From assembly GCA_902616245.1 (NCBI GenBank), contig CACMSB010000003.1, positions 62,001-126,000 on the forward strand: a stretch of 64,000 nucleotides of DNA, written 5' to 3'. Both the position numbers and the translations under genes were made by a program. The notes under the pieces are model-generated. The model saw only the letters and a program-made list of their open reading frames with translations, did not search any database and was not told the DNA's origin. Shown piece by piece: positions 50,440-59,986 of this stretch (position 1 is the first letter of the stretch; each line of letters opens with the position of its first letter). Origin of the DNA: an uncultured Pelagibacteraceae bacterium (lineage in GTDB: Bacteria > Pseudomonadota > Alphaproteobacteria > Pelagibacterales > Pelagibacteraceae).

Positions 50440-51197
50440 TATTTTGCTGTCCAGCCCCCATCAATTACAATTGATGTTCCAGTTATCATACTCGCTGCAT
50501 CTGAAGCTAAAAAACATACTGCTGTAGCCACATCAGACTCAGTTGCAACTTTTCCCATAGGTATATTACTTAAAGCAAGCTGTTTAAATTTTTTATTTTT
50601 AAAGAATTTTTTAACCATTGGAGTTTCAACAAATGTAGGTGCAACTGTATTTACTCTGATATTTTTTGTTGCAAGTTCAACTCCCATTCCTTTTGTTAAT
50701 CCCTCAATTCCAAATTTTGTCATATTGTAAACATTTCTACCTGACATACCAACATGCCCTAATTGTGAGGACATATTAATTATAGACCCACCTTTTTTTT
50801 TATTTTTTAACATTTTGAGGACTACTAATTGCGCAACATTGAATGCTGCTTTCATATTTAAATCTACAAGATAATTCATACTTGTTTGTTTAATTTTTTC
50901 AAAAGGCTCGGGAATATTTGTACCAGCGTTATTTACAAGTATATCTACTTTCGTAATTTTTTTTAATTTAGAAGAAAGATCTTCATAATCCATTATATCG
51001 CAAGTTATTTTAACTAATTTTCCTTTAACTTTTTTTATATCTTTTTGAAGTTTATCAAGATCAGAAGCAGTTCTACTTACACCAATTATTGTTGCACCAG
51101 CTTCCGCAAGAGCAATAGAACAAGCTCTACCAATACCTTTTCCTGCACCTGTTACTAAAGCAATTTTATTTTTTAAATTAATTTTTTTTAAGTACAT
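50439..51197 (-). CDS. short-chain dehydrogenase/reductase (SDR)
   Basis: The 252-residue classical SDR has the cofactor motif TGAGKGIG at about residues 17-24. The structural 'LVNNAGTN' and active site Ser in 'NMSSQLGHVG' with 'YNMTKFG' (YxxxK) are also present. 'MITGTSIVIDGGWTAK' is the usual C-terminal end. It reduces or oxidises an alcohol/ketone with NAD(P). It sits between terC and the M23 gene in a tightly packed minus-strand run headed by a GMC oxidoreductase. Substrate unknown. Confidence 0.92.
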   Translation of the reverse strand: MYLKKINLKNKIALVTGAGKGIGRACSIALAEAGATIIGVSRTASDLDKLQKDIKKVKGKLVKITCDIMDYEDLSSKLKKITKVDILVNNAGTNIPEPFEKIKQTSMNYLVDLNMKAAFNVAQLVVLKMLKNKKKGGSIINMSSQLGHVGMSGRNVYNMTKFGIEGLTKGMGVELATKNIRVNTVAPTFVETPMVKKFFKNKKFKQLALSNIPMGKVATESDVATAVCFLASDAASMITGTSIVIDGGWTAK

Positions 51198-51776
51198 TTA
51201 TAAAAATAGTTTTATGTCTGTATATATTAGTTCTATTGCAACAAATAATATTGCTAATAATCCAACCCATCCTATCCATTTATACTTTTTAATCCAGCCA
51301 GATATCAATGTTGCTGCAGTAGCCATTAAAACTATTGATAAAACAAGACCAAATATCAATAACATGTAATGATCTCTAGCTGCACCTGCTACTCCTAATA
51401 CATTATCTAAACTCATTGTTACATCTGCTAGAATTACAGTTGTTATAGCTTTCATGAATGAACTGTTATCTACTTTTTTAACATTTTCTTCTGCATTGCC
51501 ATTCATTTTAATTACATCTACATAAAGTCTGTAACATATATAAAGAAGTAATATTCCTCCAATAAGTCTAAGTCCTGTGATTTGTAATAGATAAGCAGTT
51601 ATTAGTGTAAATATAATTCTTAAAACTACCGCTGCACCAATTCCCCAAAAAATAATTTTTTTTCTTTGCTCTGTTGGAAATTGAGAAGCAACCATTCCAA
51701 TTATAATTGCGTTATCTCCTGCTAAAACTAAATCGATAAAAACAATTTGAAAAAAAATTACTATTTGTTCGGTCAT
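51198..51776 (-). CDS. TerC family integral membrane protein
   Basis: The 192-residue protein has about seven helices. 'FIDLVLAGDNAIIIGMV' carries the TerC acidic metal-binding motif, and it is mirrored by 'ILADVTMSLDNVLGVAG' in the second half. TerC proteins are implicated in metal (manganese) export or membrane-protein metallation. It is the short YjbE-like form. The 4-bp ATGA overlap with the upstream GMC gene and zero gap to the SDR place it in one operon, probably without functional linkage. Confidence 0.9.
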   Translation of the reverse strand: MTEQIVIFFQIVFIDLVLAGDNAIIIGMVASQFPTEQRKKIIFWGIGAAVVLRIIFTLITAYLLQITGLRLIGGILLLYICYRLYVDVIKMNGNAEENVKKVDNSSFMKAITTVILADVTMSLDNVLGVAGAARDHYMLLIFGLVLSIVLMATAATLISGWIKKYKWIGWVGLLAILFVAIELIYTDIKLFL

Positions 51777-53377
51777 CTTCTACTATCCTCAATTATCATA
51801 TCAGCTGCTTTTTCCGCAATCATTATTGTCGGTGCATTTGTATTTCCTGATGTGATATGAGGCATAACAGAGGCGTCTACAACCCTTAAATTTTCTAGTC
51901 CGTGAGCGACTAATCGATCGTTAACAACAGCATTTTCATCTTTACCCATTCTACATGTGCTTACTGGATGGAAAATAGTATTCGCAAATTTTCCAGCCTC
52001 TGTTGCTAATTCTTCATTATCTGTGATATTGATTCCCGGTCTAAGCTCTTCAGGTTGATAATCTTTATAAGCTTTAGACTCCATAACAATTCTTCTTACA
52101 ATCTTTAATGCTTTTCCAGCAATCTCACGATCTTCATCAGTTGATAAATAATTCATTTTTATTTTTGGTGAAACTCTGGTGTCTGGAGATTTTAATTCTA
52201 TAGATCCTCTGCTTGTTGGTCTTACATTTGTAATTGTTGGAGTGAACGCTGGAAATTTATGTAACGCTGATTTTCCTAAAAGATCAGTACTTGCTGGTGA
52301 AATATGAAATTGAAGATTTGGTGTTTCTAAATGTTCATCACTTTTAACAAAACCACAAACATAACTAGCTCCAACTGTTAAAGGTCCTTTTCTTAAGAGA
52401 ATAAACTTTAAACCAGATAACATTTTTTTAGTAAAGCTGTAGTAAATATCATTTAAAGTTTCTAAATTTTTAATTTTGTAAACAGGTCTTAGCATTAAAT
52501 GATCAGTTAAATTTCTTCCAACTCCTTGGTGATCTTTTAATACATTAATATTATTTTCTTTTAGAAGCTCTCCAGGACCAATTCCTGATGCTTGTAATAT
52601 ATGAGGTGAACCAATTGTGCCTGCGCTTAATATAATTTCTTTATTAGTCTCAACAGAGAATTCTTTTCCATCTATCCAAAAATTTACTTTTTTTGCTTTA
52701 TTATTTTCAAATTCTATATTTTTAATATGAGCCTTAGTAATAATTTTTAAATTTTTTCTGCTCTTAACTGGATTTAAATAACCAACTGCTGTACTACATC
52801 TGAAGCCATTTTTAATTGTAAATGGAAAATATCCCATTCCCTCATTATCACCGTTATTAAAATCATCAGTTCTTTTATAACCATGCTCTTCAGCAGCTTC
52901 TAAAAATAGATCGAGAACTTTAAATGTTGCTCTAATTTTCTCAACTGCAATGGGTCCCCCAGAACCATGAAATTCATTTTCTCCAAATTGAAAATCTTCA
53001 GACTTTTTAAAATAAGGAAGAACATCATCCCAAGACCAACCAACATTACCCAATTGTCTCCAATAATTATAATCATTAGATTGACCTCTAATATAAAGCA
53101 TTCCATTAATCGAAGAGCTTCCACCTAATGTTTTACCTCTTGGATAAACCATTTGCCTGTTATCACAGTTTGGCTCTTTTTCCGTATTAAAACACCAGTC
53201 AGTATCTGGATTGTGCATGGTTTTAAAATAACCACCAGGAATATGGATCCATGGATTAGTGTCTTTACCACCAGCTTCAAGTAAAAGAACTTTAGTATCA
53301 GGATTTGCTGTTAATCTATTAGCTAAGACACAGCCTGCGGATCCAGCACCAATAATTATGTAATCAAATTTATCCAT
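51773..53377 (-). CDS. GMC family oxidoreductase (choline dehydrogenase-like)
   Basis: The 534-residue flavoenzyme has the N-terminal ADP-binding motif 'DYIIIGAGSAGCVLANRL'. The GMC signatures are 'GKTLGGSSSINGMLYIRG' and 'GSPHILQASGIGP', and the C-terminal catalytic pair is in 'IFHPVSTCRMG' and 'SGNTNAPTIMIAEKAA'. It oxidises an alcohol (choline or an aliphatic alcohol) to the aldehyde. BetA itself is usually beside betB and a BCCT carrier, which are absent here, so choline is not certain. It diverges from the second TRAP operon. Confidence 0.9.
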   Translation of the reverse strand: MDKFDYIIIGAGSAGCVLANRLTANPDTKVLLLEAGGKDTNPWIHIPGGYFKTMHNPDTDWCFNTEKEPNCDNRQMVYPRGKTLGGSSSINGMLYIRGQSNDYNYWRQLGNVGWSWDDVLPYFKKSEDFQFGENEFHGSGGPIAVEKIRATFKVLDLFLEAAEEHGYKRTDDFNNGDNEGMGYFPFTIKNGFRCSTAVGYLNPVKSRKNLKIITKAHIKNIEFENNKAKKVNFWIDGKEFSVETNKEIILSAGTIGSPHILQASGIGPGELLKENNINVLKDHQGVGRNLTDHLMLRPVYKIKNLETLNDIYYSFTKKMLSGLKFILLRKGPLTVGASYVCGFVKSDEHLETPNLQFHISPASTDLLGKSALHKFPAFTPTITNVRPTSRGSIELKSPDTRVSPKIKMNYLSTDEDREIAGKALKIVRRIVMESKAYKDYQPEELRPGINITDNEELATEAGKFANTIFHPVSTCRMGKDENAVVNDRLVAHGLENLRVVDASVMPHITSGNTNAPTIMIAEKAADMIIEDSRR

Positions 53378-53512
53378 ATTTTTTATAAATAATCTTTAAT
53401 GAATATTTAATGATTTTAAACATTTTTCTCATAAAAACGTCGAAATGACACTTGTATGTGGCTTTGATTTTTGAGAGGATCTTCACATTATAAATAAAAA
53501 GAGAGGGATATA

Positions 53513-54610
53513 ATGAAAAAAATCGTTTCAGCGTTGTTTGCTGCTTTCTTAGTATTTGGATTTATTTCAAATGCGAATGCTGCAAAAACGTTAAAGTGTC
53601 AGACGGTTATTAGCGCTAAAGGTGATGAAGCGGTAATGTTAAAAGACTTTACTGACAACGTAACAAAACTAACAGGTGGATCTCTAAAATTTGAAATTAT
53701 GCCAGCAGGAACAGTAGTTGGAGTTAAAGAAACTCTTGATGCTGTTGATAAAGGTTTGATTGATTGCGGATTTGCTTGGACACACTATTGGTCTGGAGAA
53801 CATCCAGCTGCTATGTTATTTGGTTCGCCAGTAGCAGGTGGTGGTGTAGGAATTGATAACATCGCATTCTTATCATGGTTTTTATATGGTGGTGGAGAAC
53901 AACTATATGACAGACTTTGGGGAGAAATGAAAAGAGACATTAAAGGTTTCATGCTTCAACCAGTTGGTCCAGAAGCTTTAGGATGGTTCCCAAGAAAAAT
54001 CAAAGATATGGATGATTTCAGAACATTTAAGTTCAGAACTCCTCCAGGAATTCCAGGTCAAACTTATAAAGACATTGGAATAGCTTCAGTTGCAATGGGT
54101 GGTGGAGATATTCTACCAGCATTGGAAGCAGGAACTATTGATGCTGCTGAGTGGTGTTGTCCTCAACCAGATAAAGTGTTTGGTATTCATAAAGTATTAA
54201 AACACTACTATCTACAAGGTTTACACCAAGTAGTCGTAAATGCTGACTTTTACTTAAATAAAAGCACTTACGATAAGTTCACTGACCATGAGAAATTTTC
54301 AATGAAGATGGCTGCTGATGCATCGTTGATGAGAGCTTTAGCTTACAGAATCAACACTAATGGATTGGCACTTAAAGATCTAACTGAAAATCATGGTGTG
54401 ATACTTGAAGATACACCAGCTGATTATTTCCCAGCTTATATGGCTGCAGCGAAAGCAACTTTAGAGAAAAATGCAAAAGAAAACGCATTCTTTAAAGAAG
54501 TTTATGACTCAATGATAAGCTTTGCTAATACTGCTGTACCATTCTGGTCTGGTGCACAAACATCGAATGCTAAGCTAGGAATGGCTTATGCTAATTCGTT
54601 GAAGAAATAA
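53513..54610 (+). CDS. TRAP transporter solute-binding protein (TakP/DctP type)
   Basis: The 365-residue periplasmic protein has a signal peptide ending in 'SNANA' (about residue 23). 'FRTPPGIPGQ' with the carboxylate-binding arginine and 'AGTIDAAEWCCPQPDKVFG' resemble the 2-oxoacid/mannitol-chloroaromatic group, which is longer than classic DctP. It would bind a keto or hydroxy acid. GAGAGGGA precedes the ATG. A leaky intrinsic terminator lies between it and the permease genes. It differs clearly from the DctP at 36195. Confidence 0.9.
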   Translation: MKKIVSALFAAFLVFGFISNANAAKTLKCQTVISAKGDEAVMLKDFTDNVTKLTGGSLKFEIMPAGTVVGVKETLDAVDKGLIDCGFAWTHYWSGEHPAAMLFGSPVAGGGVGIDNIAFLSWFLYGGGEQLYDRLWGEMKRDIKGFMLQPVGPEALGWFPRKIKDMDDFRTFKFRTPPGIPGQTYKDIGIASVAMGGGDILPALEAGTIDAAEWCCPQPDKVFGIHKVLKHYYLQGLHQVVVNADFYLNKSTYDKFTDHEKFSMKMAADASLMRALAYRINTNGLALKDLTENHGVILEDTPADYFPAYMAAAKATLEKNAKENAFFKEVYDSMISFANTAVPFWSGAQTSNAKLGMAYANSLKK

Positions 54611-54621
54611 ATAAAGTTATT

Positions 54622-54652
54622 AAGCGGGCTTTTATAAGCCCGCTTTTTTTTT
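54622..54652 (+). terminator. intrinsic terminator/attenuator between dctP and dctQ
   Basis: AAGCGGGCTT (54622-54631) pairs perfectly with AAGCCCGCTT (54636-54645) around TTAT, followed by a run of T's to 54652. It is strong. Since the permease genes follow at once, it probably reduces rather than abolishes read-through. Confidence 0.88.
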
Positions 54653-54663
54653 CTAAAATTTAT

Positions 54664-55269
54664 ATGTCGGATAATCCAAAGTTAGATATTTCAGATGAAA
54701 TGATAGCCGAAAGGCGATCAGGATCTGGAAAGATGCCAGATGATATGCCAACTTGGATGGCTAAAACAATAATTAACATAGACAAATTTAGTAAATTAAT
54801 TGGAAACATTGTTTGCTGGATTACTATCCCGCTAATGCTTGGGATGGTTTATGAGGTTTTAGCAAGAAAATTATTTTTAGCTCCTACAATATGGGCTTAT
54901 GATATGAGCAGATTTTTTTATGGAGCATTGTTTATGTTAGGAGCAGGATACGCTCTTTCAAAAGGTGTTCATATAAGAGCAGATTTTTTATACAGAAATT
55001 TTAAAGTTAAAACTCAAGGAAGAATAGATTTCTGGCTTTACTTATTATTTTATTTTCCTGGATTAATAGTCTTTTTGTATATGACAACAGGCTTTGTCCA
55101 AGAAAGCATAATGAGAAACGAAAGAGGGATGGATACAACATGGATGCCATATATGTGGCCGATAAAATCTTGTCTATGGATTGGAATTGTCTTCCTTCTA
55201 ATCCAAGGTGTTTCAGAACTTTTTAAAAGTTATTACGCAGCCGTCAAAGGTAAATGGCCAGGTAGTTAA
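54664..55269 (+). CDS. TRAP transporter small permease (DctQ family)
   Basis: The 201-residue protein has a soluble N-terminal extension of about 45 residues ahead of four membrane helices. 'MVYEVLARKLFLAPTIWAYDMSRF' is the family region (landmark), and 'KGVHIRADFLYRNF' follows. It is longer than standard DctQ, as is common in the mannitol/chloroaromatic group. Its stop overlaps the dctM start by one base (TAATG). Confidence 0.9.
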   Translation: MSDNPKLDISDEMIAERRSGSGKMPDDMPTWMAKTIINIDKFSKLIGNIVCWITIPLMLGMVYEVLARKLFLAPTIWAYDMSRFFYGALFMLGAGYALSKGVHIRADFLYRNFKVKTQGRIDFWLYLLFYFPGLIVFLYMTTGFVQESIMRNERGMDTTWMPYMWPIKSCLWIGIVFLLIQGVSELFKSYYAAVKGKWPGS

Positions 55270-56606
55270 TGCTTTCACATTTAATAGATCCTGCAATTTT
55301 AGGTTTCATACTTATCGGTGTGATGTTGTTTGCAATATTTATAGGATTTCCAATTTCATTTACTCTTATTTTTTTAGGTTTCGTTTTTGGATACTTGGGT
55401 TTTGGAAAATTAGTTTTCTATTTAATGACACTTCAATTTTCAATGGTGATGACCGAACAAACTCTCGCCGCAGTCCCCTTATTTGTATTTATGGGAATAA
55501 TGATGGAACAAGCAGGTTTAATGGAAAGATTATTCTCAGCTTTCCAAATGATGTTGGCAAGAGTTAGAGGCTCTTTATATTATGCAGTTTTATTTGTTTC
55601 GGTAATATTCGCAGCTGCAACTGGAATAGTTGGTGCATCAGTTACAATTCTTGGAATTATGGCTGCAAAATCAATGAATAGATCAAACTATGATGTAAAA
55701 TTAGCTGCTGGTACGATTACTGCTGGAGGAACTTTAGGTATATTAATTCCTCCAAGTATTATGCTCGTTGTTATGGGTCCAATTATGGAAATTCCCGTAA
55801 CTGATTTATTCGCAGCTGCAATAGTTCCAGGAATATTGTTGGCATGCTTATATGCTGCATACACAACATTCAGATGTATGATGAACCCAAAACTAGGTCC
55901 ACCCATACCAGAAGAATTAAGAACAACAGATTTAAAAAAATTATGGCTAGAATTTTTCTTAGGATTAGTGCCACCAGCTGCATTAGTATTTGCTGCATTA
56001 GGTAGTATTTTATTTGGATTTGCTACCCCAACTGAAGCCGCAGGATGTGGTGCAGGTGGTGCATTATTACTTTCATTAGCTTACAAAAAATTAACATTAA
56101 AAAAATTACAAGATGCTTTAGTTAAAACTTTAGAAATTTCTGCATTAATTATGGTTTTAGTAGCTGCTTCTAATTTCTTTGGAGCAGTGTTTGCAAGATT
56201 AGGAACTCCAATGGTTTTAACAGATTTCCTTTTGTCACTTGAGATGAATAAATATTTAATTTTAGGAATAATCATGATTATGATTTTTCTTTTAGGATGG
56301 CCATTAGAGTGGGTACCAATTGTTATGATAGTTGTTCCTATAATTTTACCATTAGTTGAAGCGTTAGGATTTAATTTAACTTGGTTTGCAATTCTTGTTG
56401 CCGTTAATTTGCAAACCGCTTGGCTATCACCCCCCGTAGCGTTATCTGCTTATTTTTTAAAAGGAGTAGTTCCAAGCTGGGATTTAAAAGATATTTATCT
56501 TGGAATGATGCAGTTCATGGTATTACAGATAATTGGATTAATTATCATCATAGCGTATCCAAAAATAGTACTGTGGTTGCCAACTCTCTTATATGGACAG
56601 CAGTAA
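55269..56606 (+). CDS. TRAP transporter large permease (DctM family)
   Basis: The 445-residue permease has about 13 membrane segments. 'LAAVPLFVFMGIMMEQAGL', 'ATGIVGASVTILGIMAA' and 'GGTLGILIPPSIMLVVMGP' are DctM motifs, and 'FATPTEAAGCGAGGALLL' starts the second half. It partners the DctQ and binding protein just upstream in sodium-driven uptake. An NCS1 permease gene follows after 22 bp, so the transcript may continue. Confidence 0.93.
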   Translation: MLSHLIDPAILGFILIGVMLFAIFIGFPISFTLIFLGFVFGYLGFGKLVFYLMTLQFSMVMTEQTLAAVPLFVFMGIMMEQAGLMERLFSAFQMMLARVRGSLYYAVLFVSVIFAAATGIVGASVTILGIMAAKSMNRSNYDVKLAAGTITAGGTLGILIPPSIMLVVMGPIMEIPVTDLFAAAIVPGILLACLYAAYTTFRCMMNPKLGPPIPEELRTTDLKKLWLEFFLGLVPPAALVFAALGSILFGFATPTEAAGCGAGGALLLSLAYKKLTLKKLQDALVKTLEISALIMVLVAASNFFGAVFARLGTPMVLTDFLLSLEMNKYLILGIIMIMIFLLGWPLEWVPIVMIVVPIILPLVEALGFNLTWFAILVAVNLQTAWLSPPVALSAYFLKGVVPSWDLKDIYLGMMQFMVLQIIGLIIIIAYPKIVLWLPTLLYGQQ

Positions 56607-56628
56607 ATAATTGATTAATATCATTTAA

Positions 56629-58083
56629 GTGAATCAAAGCGAAAAATTTCAACTTAGAAATTGGGAATTAGTTTCGATAAACCCTAATAATAGAGACTGG
56701 AGTTGGAAAAATTACTTTAACTTTTGGGCTATAAATATTCAAACAATTGTAGGGTTCTCTTTAATATCAGCTTTATATTTATTTTATGATCTTAATTTTT
56801 TTGTTGTCTTAACAGGATCATTACTAGCAGGATTATTAGTATTCTTTTTTGCTAACATTATTGGAAAAATTTCTCAAAAAAGCGGATTAAGTTTTCCAAC
56901 AATTCTCAGACTTTCAATGGGTTTTACTGGTGCAAGATATGTAGGGATGATCAGAGGATTAGTTGGTTTATTCATGTTTGGTGTACAAACATTCTTTATA
57001 TCAAAGTCTCTAGGTTATATTGCAAGGATCATTCTATTTAAAATTGATAATCAAATCCTACAGAATGAAATATTTTTATTATTCTTTTTTGGTTTGAATT
57101 TAATTGATTGGGTTTGTTTATTTTTAACTTTAATATTTCAATACATCCTTTTTACAAAAGGACAGAATTTTCTAAAATCATTTATTAATTTTTCAGGTCT
57201 TTCAATATATTTAGGACTATCTGTACTACTAATTGTTATTTTATCTGAGTATTACAATGAACTCATTAATGGAATAAAACTAAGCTTAGTCTTTAGCAAT
57301 TTTGCAATTCAATCGAATATCGCTCCTATAATATCAATCACAGGAACTTTATTTGCTTATTTTGCTATTGTGCTTCTCACTTTTGGAGACTTTTCTAGAT
57401 ACTCAATGAATTACAAAGAAATGACCAAAGGAAATTTAAGTATAATATTAAATTTAATATTCTTTTCTTTTTTCTCTGTTTTGATCACTTTAGGTTCAGA
57501 TATTATTCTTACTAACAAAGGTTTAAATGCTTCAAGTCTACTTACTAATCCAAATGATATAGTTGGAAAATTTAATAACAATTTTCTAACTTTCTTTTGC
57601 TTGATATTTATTATCATTTCTTCGTTATCAACTAATTTGATAGCAAATTATATTCCTTCGCAAAATACATTGATAAATTTTTTCCCGAACTTTTTAACGT
57701 TAAAAAAAACAGGAATTGTAATATCAATTATTGGGTTAATTATTTCAACATTTTGGCTTTCAATTTTCAGTAAAGCCAATGTTTTGATATTTGTTGAAGC
57801 TGTAGCTACAACTTTTGGACCAATTTTCGGAGTGTTGGTTGCAGACTATTATCTATTTAAAAAACAACAAATTAATCACAAAGAGCTTTTTTATCCTAAA
57901 GAACATACAGAATATATTTACAGTAACGGTTGGAACCTCAAAGCATTGTATGCTCTTTTAATTGGATCAATATTTTCTTTATCATCTCTGCTAAATGAAA
58001 ATTTAATACAATATCAATCTTTTGGATGGATTATTGGAGCATTCGCATCTTATTTAGTATATTATTTATTAAATAATAAGTAA
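56629..58083 (+). CDS. NCS1 family nucleobase/allantoin-type permease
   Basis: The 484-residue transporter has twelve hydrophobic segments. 'FWAINIQTIVGFSLISALY', 'FPTILRLSMGFTGARYVG' and 'LTFGDFSRYSMNYKEM' match NCS1 carriers for cytosine, uracil, allantoin or hydantoins. No ATG fits, so the GTG at 56629 is taken as start, 22 bp after dctM. A zinc alcohol dehydrogenase gene follows after 2 bp. The pairing of a nitrogenous-ring transporter with a TRAP system is unusual, and the substrate cannot be read. Confidence 0.88.
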   Translation: MNQSEKFQLRNWELVSINPNNRDWSWKNYFNFWAINIQTIVGFSLISALYLFYDLNFFVVLTGSLLAGLLVFFFANIIGKISQKSGLSFPTILRLSMGFTGARYVGMIRGLVGLFMFGVQTFFISKSLGYIARIILFKIDNQILQNEIFLLFFFGLNLIDWVCLFLTLIFQYILFTKGQNFLKSFINFSGLSIYLGLSVLLIVILSEYYNELINGIKLSLVFSNFAIQSNIAPIISITGTLFAYFAIVLLTFGDFSRYSMNYKEMTKGNLSIILNLIFFSFFSVLITLGSDIILTNKGLNASSLLTNPNDIVGKFNNNFLTFFCLIFIIISSLSTNLIANYIPSQNTLINFFPNFLTLKKTGIVISIIGLIISTFWLSIFSKANVLIFVEAVATTFGPIFGVLVADYYLFKKQQINHKELFYPKEHTEYIYSNGWNLKALYALLIGSIFSLSSLLNENLIQYQSFGWIIGAFASYLVYYLLNNK

Positions 58084-58085
58084 TA

Positions 58086-59090
58086 ATGAAAGCCCTTGTC
58101 TACACTGGTGTTGAGGAAATGGAATTTAGGGAGGAAAAAGAACCTTCCGAAAAACCTGGAGAAAGTATTCTTAAAGTTCATGCATCTGGCATCTGTGGCT
58201 CAGATATGCATGCTTACCACGGAAAAGACGAGAGAAGAATACCACCTTTAATTTTAGGCCATGAAGTTAGCGGTCAAATAATTAACGGAAAGCTTAAAGA
58301 TCAAATTTCAGTTCTTAATCCATTAATAACTTGTAGAAATTGTGAATACTGCAAGAGTGGAAGAGAACATTTATGTCCAGATAGAGTTCTTCTAGGAATG
58401 AATAGACCTTATGAAAGACAAGGCGCATTTGCGGAACTTATTACAGTTCCAGATCATAATATTTTCAAGGTTCCTGAAAAGCTTGATGTAAAAGAGGCTG
58501 CAGTTGCAGAACCAACAGCAGTTTCATATCATGCAGTATTATTAGCAGTAGAAGCATCGAAAAAACCGTTAAATGAATGTAGAACGCTTGTTCAGGGTGG
58601 TGGAGCAATTGGACTATTATGTGCATTAATTTTATCCAAGATCCAAGGAAATACAAATTTAACTATTTCTGATCCAAATCAAAAAAGACTTAATGCATGC
58701 TCAAAATATGTAGATGCAAAAACAGTATCACCAGATCATAAAGACATTAAAGAGAGCAGCTTTGATTTAGTTTTTGATACTGTTGGACTTGAAGTTTCAC
58801 GACAACAGGCAATCAGTGTAGTAAAACCAGGTGGAATAATAGTTCATATCGGACTAACTCAGCCTGCAGGATCTTTTAATTTCAGAAAAGCAACTCTTCA
58901 AGAAGTCACTTTTATTGGGACTTATTGTTACACAAACAAAGAATTTGGAGAAACCATTGATATTTTAACTAATAACAAACTAGGCAAGATAGAGTGGATT
59001 GAGTACAGAAATCTTAAAGATGGTTGGGGAGCTTTTAAAGAAATTCATGATGGAACCTGTTCGGCTCCTAAGATAGTGCTTCTGCCTTAA
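58086..59090 (+). CDS. zinc-dependent alcohol dehydrogenase (MDR family)
   Basis: The 334-residue medium-chain dehydrogenase has catalytic zinc ligands in 'GICGSDMHAYHG' and 'ILGHEVSG'. The structural zinc cysteines are in 'CRNCEYCKSGREHLC', and the NAD-binding loop is 'VQGGGAIGLLCAL'. The group includes threonine, sorbitol and galactitol dehydrogenases. It follows the NCS1 permease by 2 bp, so both act on one imported compound or its product. The substrate is unknown. Confidence 0.9.
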   Translation: MKALVYTGVEEMEFREEKEPSEKPGESILKVHASGICGSDMHAYHGKDERRIPPLILGHEVSGQIINGKLKDQISVLNPLITCRNCEYCKSGREHLCPDRVLLGMNRPYERQGAFAELITVPDHNIFKVPEKLDVKEAAVAEPTAVSYHAVLLAVEASKKPLNECRTLVQGGGAIGLLCALILSKIQGNTNLTISDPNQKRLNACSKYVDAKTVSPDHKDIKESSFDLVFDTVGLEVSRQQAISVVKPGGIIVHIGLTQPAGSFNFRKATLQEVTFIGTYCYTNKEFGETIDILTNNKLGKIEWIEYRNLKDGWGAFKEIHDGTCSAPKIVLLP

Positions 59091-59218
59091 ATTCTTGGTT
59101 TTTTAATAGGTATTAATACCTTTTTTTCTCCAAATTTTTCAGAATTTTTTGAAATTACAGGTGCAGTTATAATTATAGACCAATAAATCATCAAACCAAA
59201 AAGAACTGCTAACTTCAT
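59087..59218 (-). CDS. small membrane-anchored protein (43 aa)
   Basis: A 43-codon ATG frame on the minus strand fills the gap between the alcohol dehydrogenase and DUF3047 genes. It has one hydrophobic N-terminal helix (about residues 3-22) and a basic tail ('GEKKVLIPIKKPRI'). AGAAG lies a few bases before the ATG. Its stop overlaps the alcohol dehydrogenase stop codon. Function unknown. Confidence 0.45.
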   Translation of the reverse strand: MKLAVLFGLMIYWSIIITAPVISKNSEKFGEKKVLIPIKKPRI

Positions 59219-59313
59219 ATCTTCTAAGTAGAGAACAATAATGATTTATGCATGTTTAAATAATGTCAAAATTTTGAATTTGAAAATTATTTTATCTTTT
59301 ATATAGAGAGGAC

Positions 59314-59967
59314 ATGTTTAGATTTTTATTTAAATTAATTTTAGTTACAGCGTTGTTTCAAACTACTTTGTATTCTGAGGAAGTAAAAGTATTTGAGTTT
59401 ACAGAGAAAGAACTATCAGAATTGACAGTTAGAAAAGTAAGAGGGGCAGATAATAAAACTGAATATTCTGTTGGCTCTGATGAAAATGGTAATTACCTTA
59501 AAGCTATTGCTGATAATGCTGCTTCTGGCCTAGGTAAGGAGATTAAAATTGATCTAAATAAAACACCTTTCATAAATATTACTTGGAAAATTGAGAAAGA
59601 CATACCAGGGATAGATGAGACAGCTAAAAAGGGTCATGACTTTGCAGGAAGAGTATTCGTCATTAAAAAAACTGGAGCAACACCTTTATCCAATAGAGCA
59701 ATAAATTATGTTTTTTCAAGCAATCAAGAAGTTGGAAGCAACTTTCCAAGCCCATATACTAAAAAGTCCATAGATAATGTACTTGCTACTACCAAAACAA
59801 ATTTAAATGAATGGGTAACTGTCAAAGCAAACGTTAAAGAAGATTTCAAGAAATTCCATAATTTAGATGTTAATGAGCTAGATGGTATAGCGATCATGTC
59901 AGATACAGATAATTCAAAGAAAAAATCAATTACTTACTATCAAAATATCTATTTTTCTTCTCAATAA
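59314..59967 (+). CDS. DUF3047 family secreted protein
   Basis: The 217-residue protein has a signal peptide (about residues 1-21, ending 'TTLYS') and one beta-sandwich-like domain. 'INITWKIEKDIPG', 'DFAGRVFVIKK', 'RAINYVFSSNQEVGS' and 'LDGIAIMSDTDNSKK' are the conserved blocks of DUF3047, a periplasmic family of unknown role with a carbohydrate-binding-like look. GAGAGGA precedes the ATG. A thioesterase gene follows after 19 bp. Confidence 0.85.
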   Translation: MFRFLFKLILVTALFQTTLYSEEVKVFEFTEKELSELTVRKVRGADNKTEYSVGSDENGNYLKAIADNAASGLGKEIKIDLNKTPFINITWKIEKDIPGIDETAKKGHDFAGRVFVIKKTGATPLSNRAINYVFSSNQEVGSNFPSPYTKKSIDNVLATTKTNLNEWVTVKANVKEDFKKFHNLDVNELDGIAIMSDTDNSKKKSITYYQNIYFSSQ

Positions 59968-59986
59968 ATTTTATTAATATCAATTG

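Noticed and set aside
55208..55567. 119-residue plus-strand frame across the dctQ-dctM junction
   Set aside because: It is out of frame with both TRAP permease subunits and is rich in Phe/Arg/Asn, as expected from a shifted reading of membrane-helix codons.
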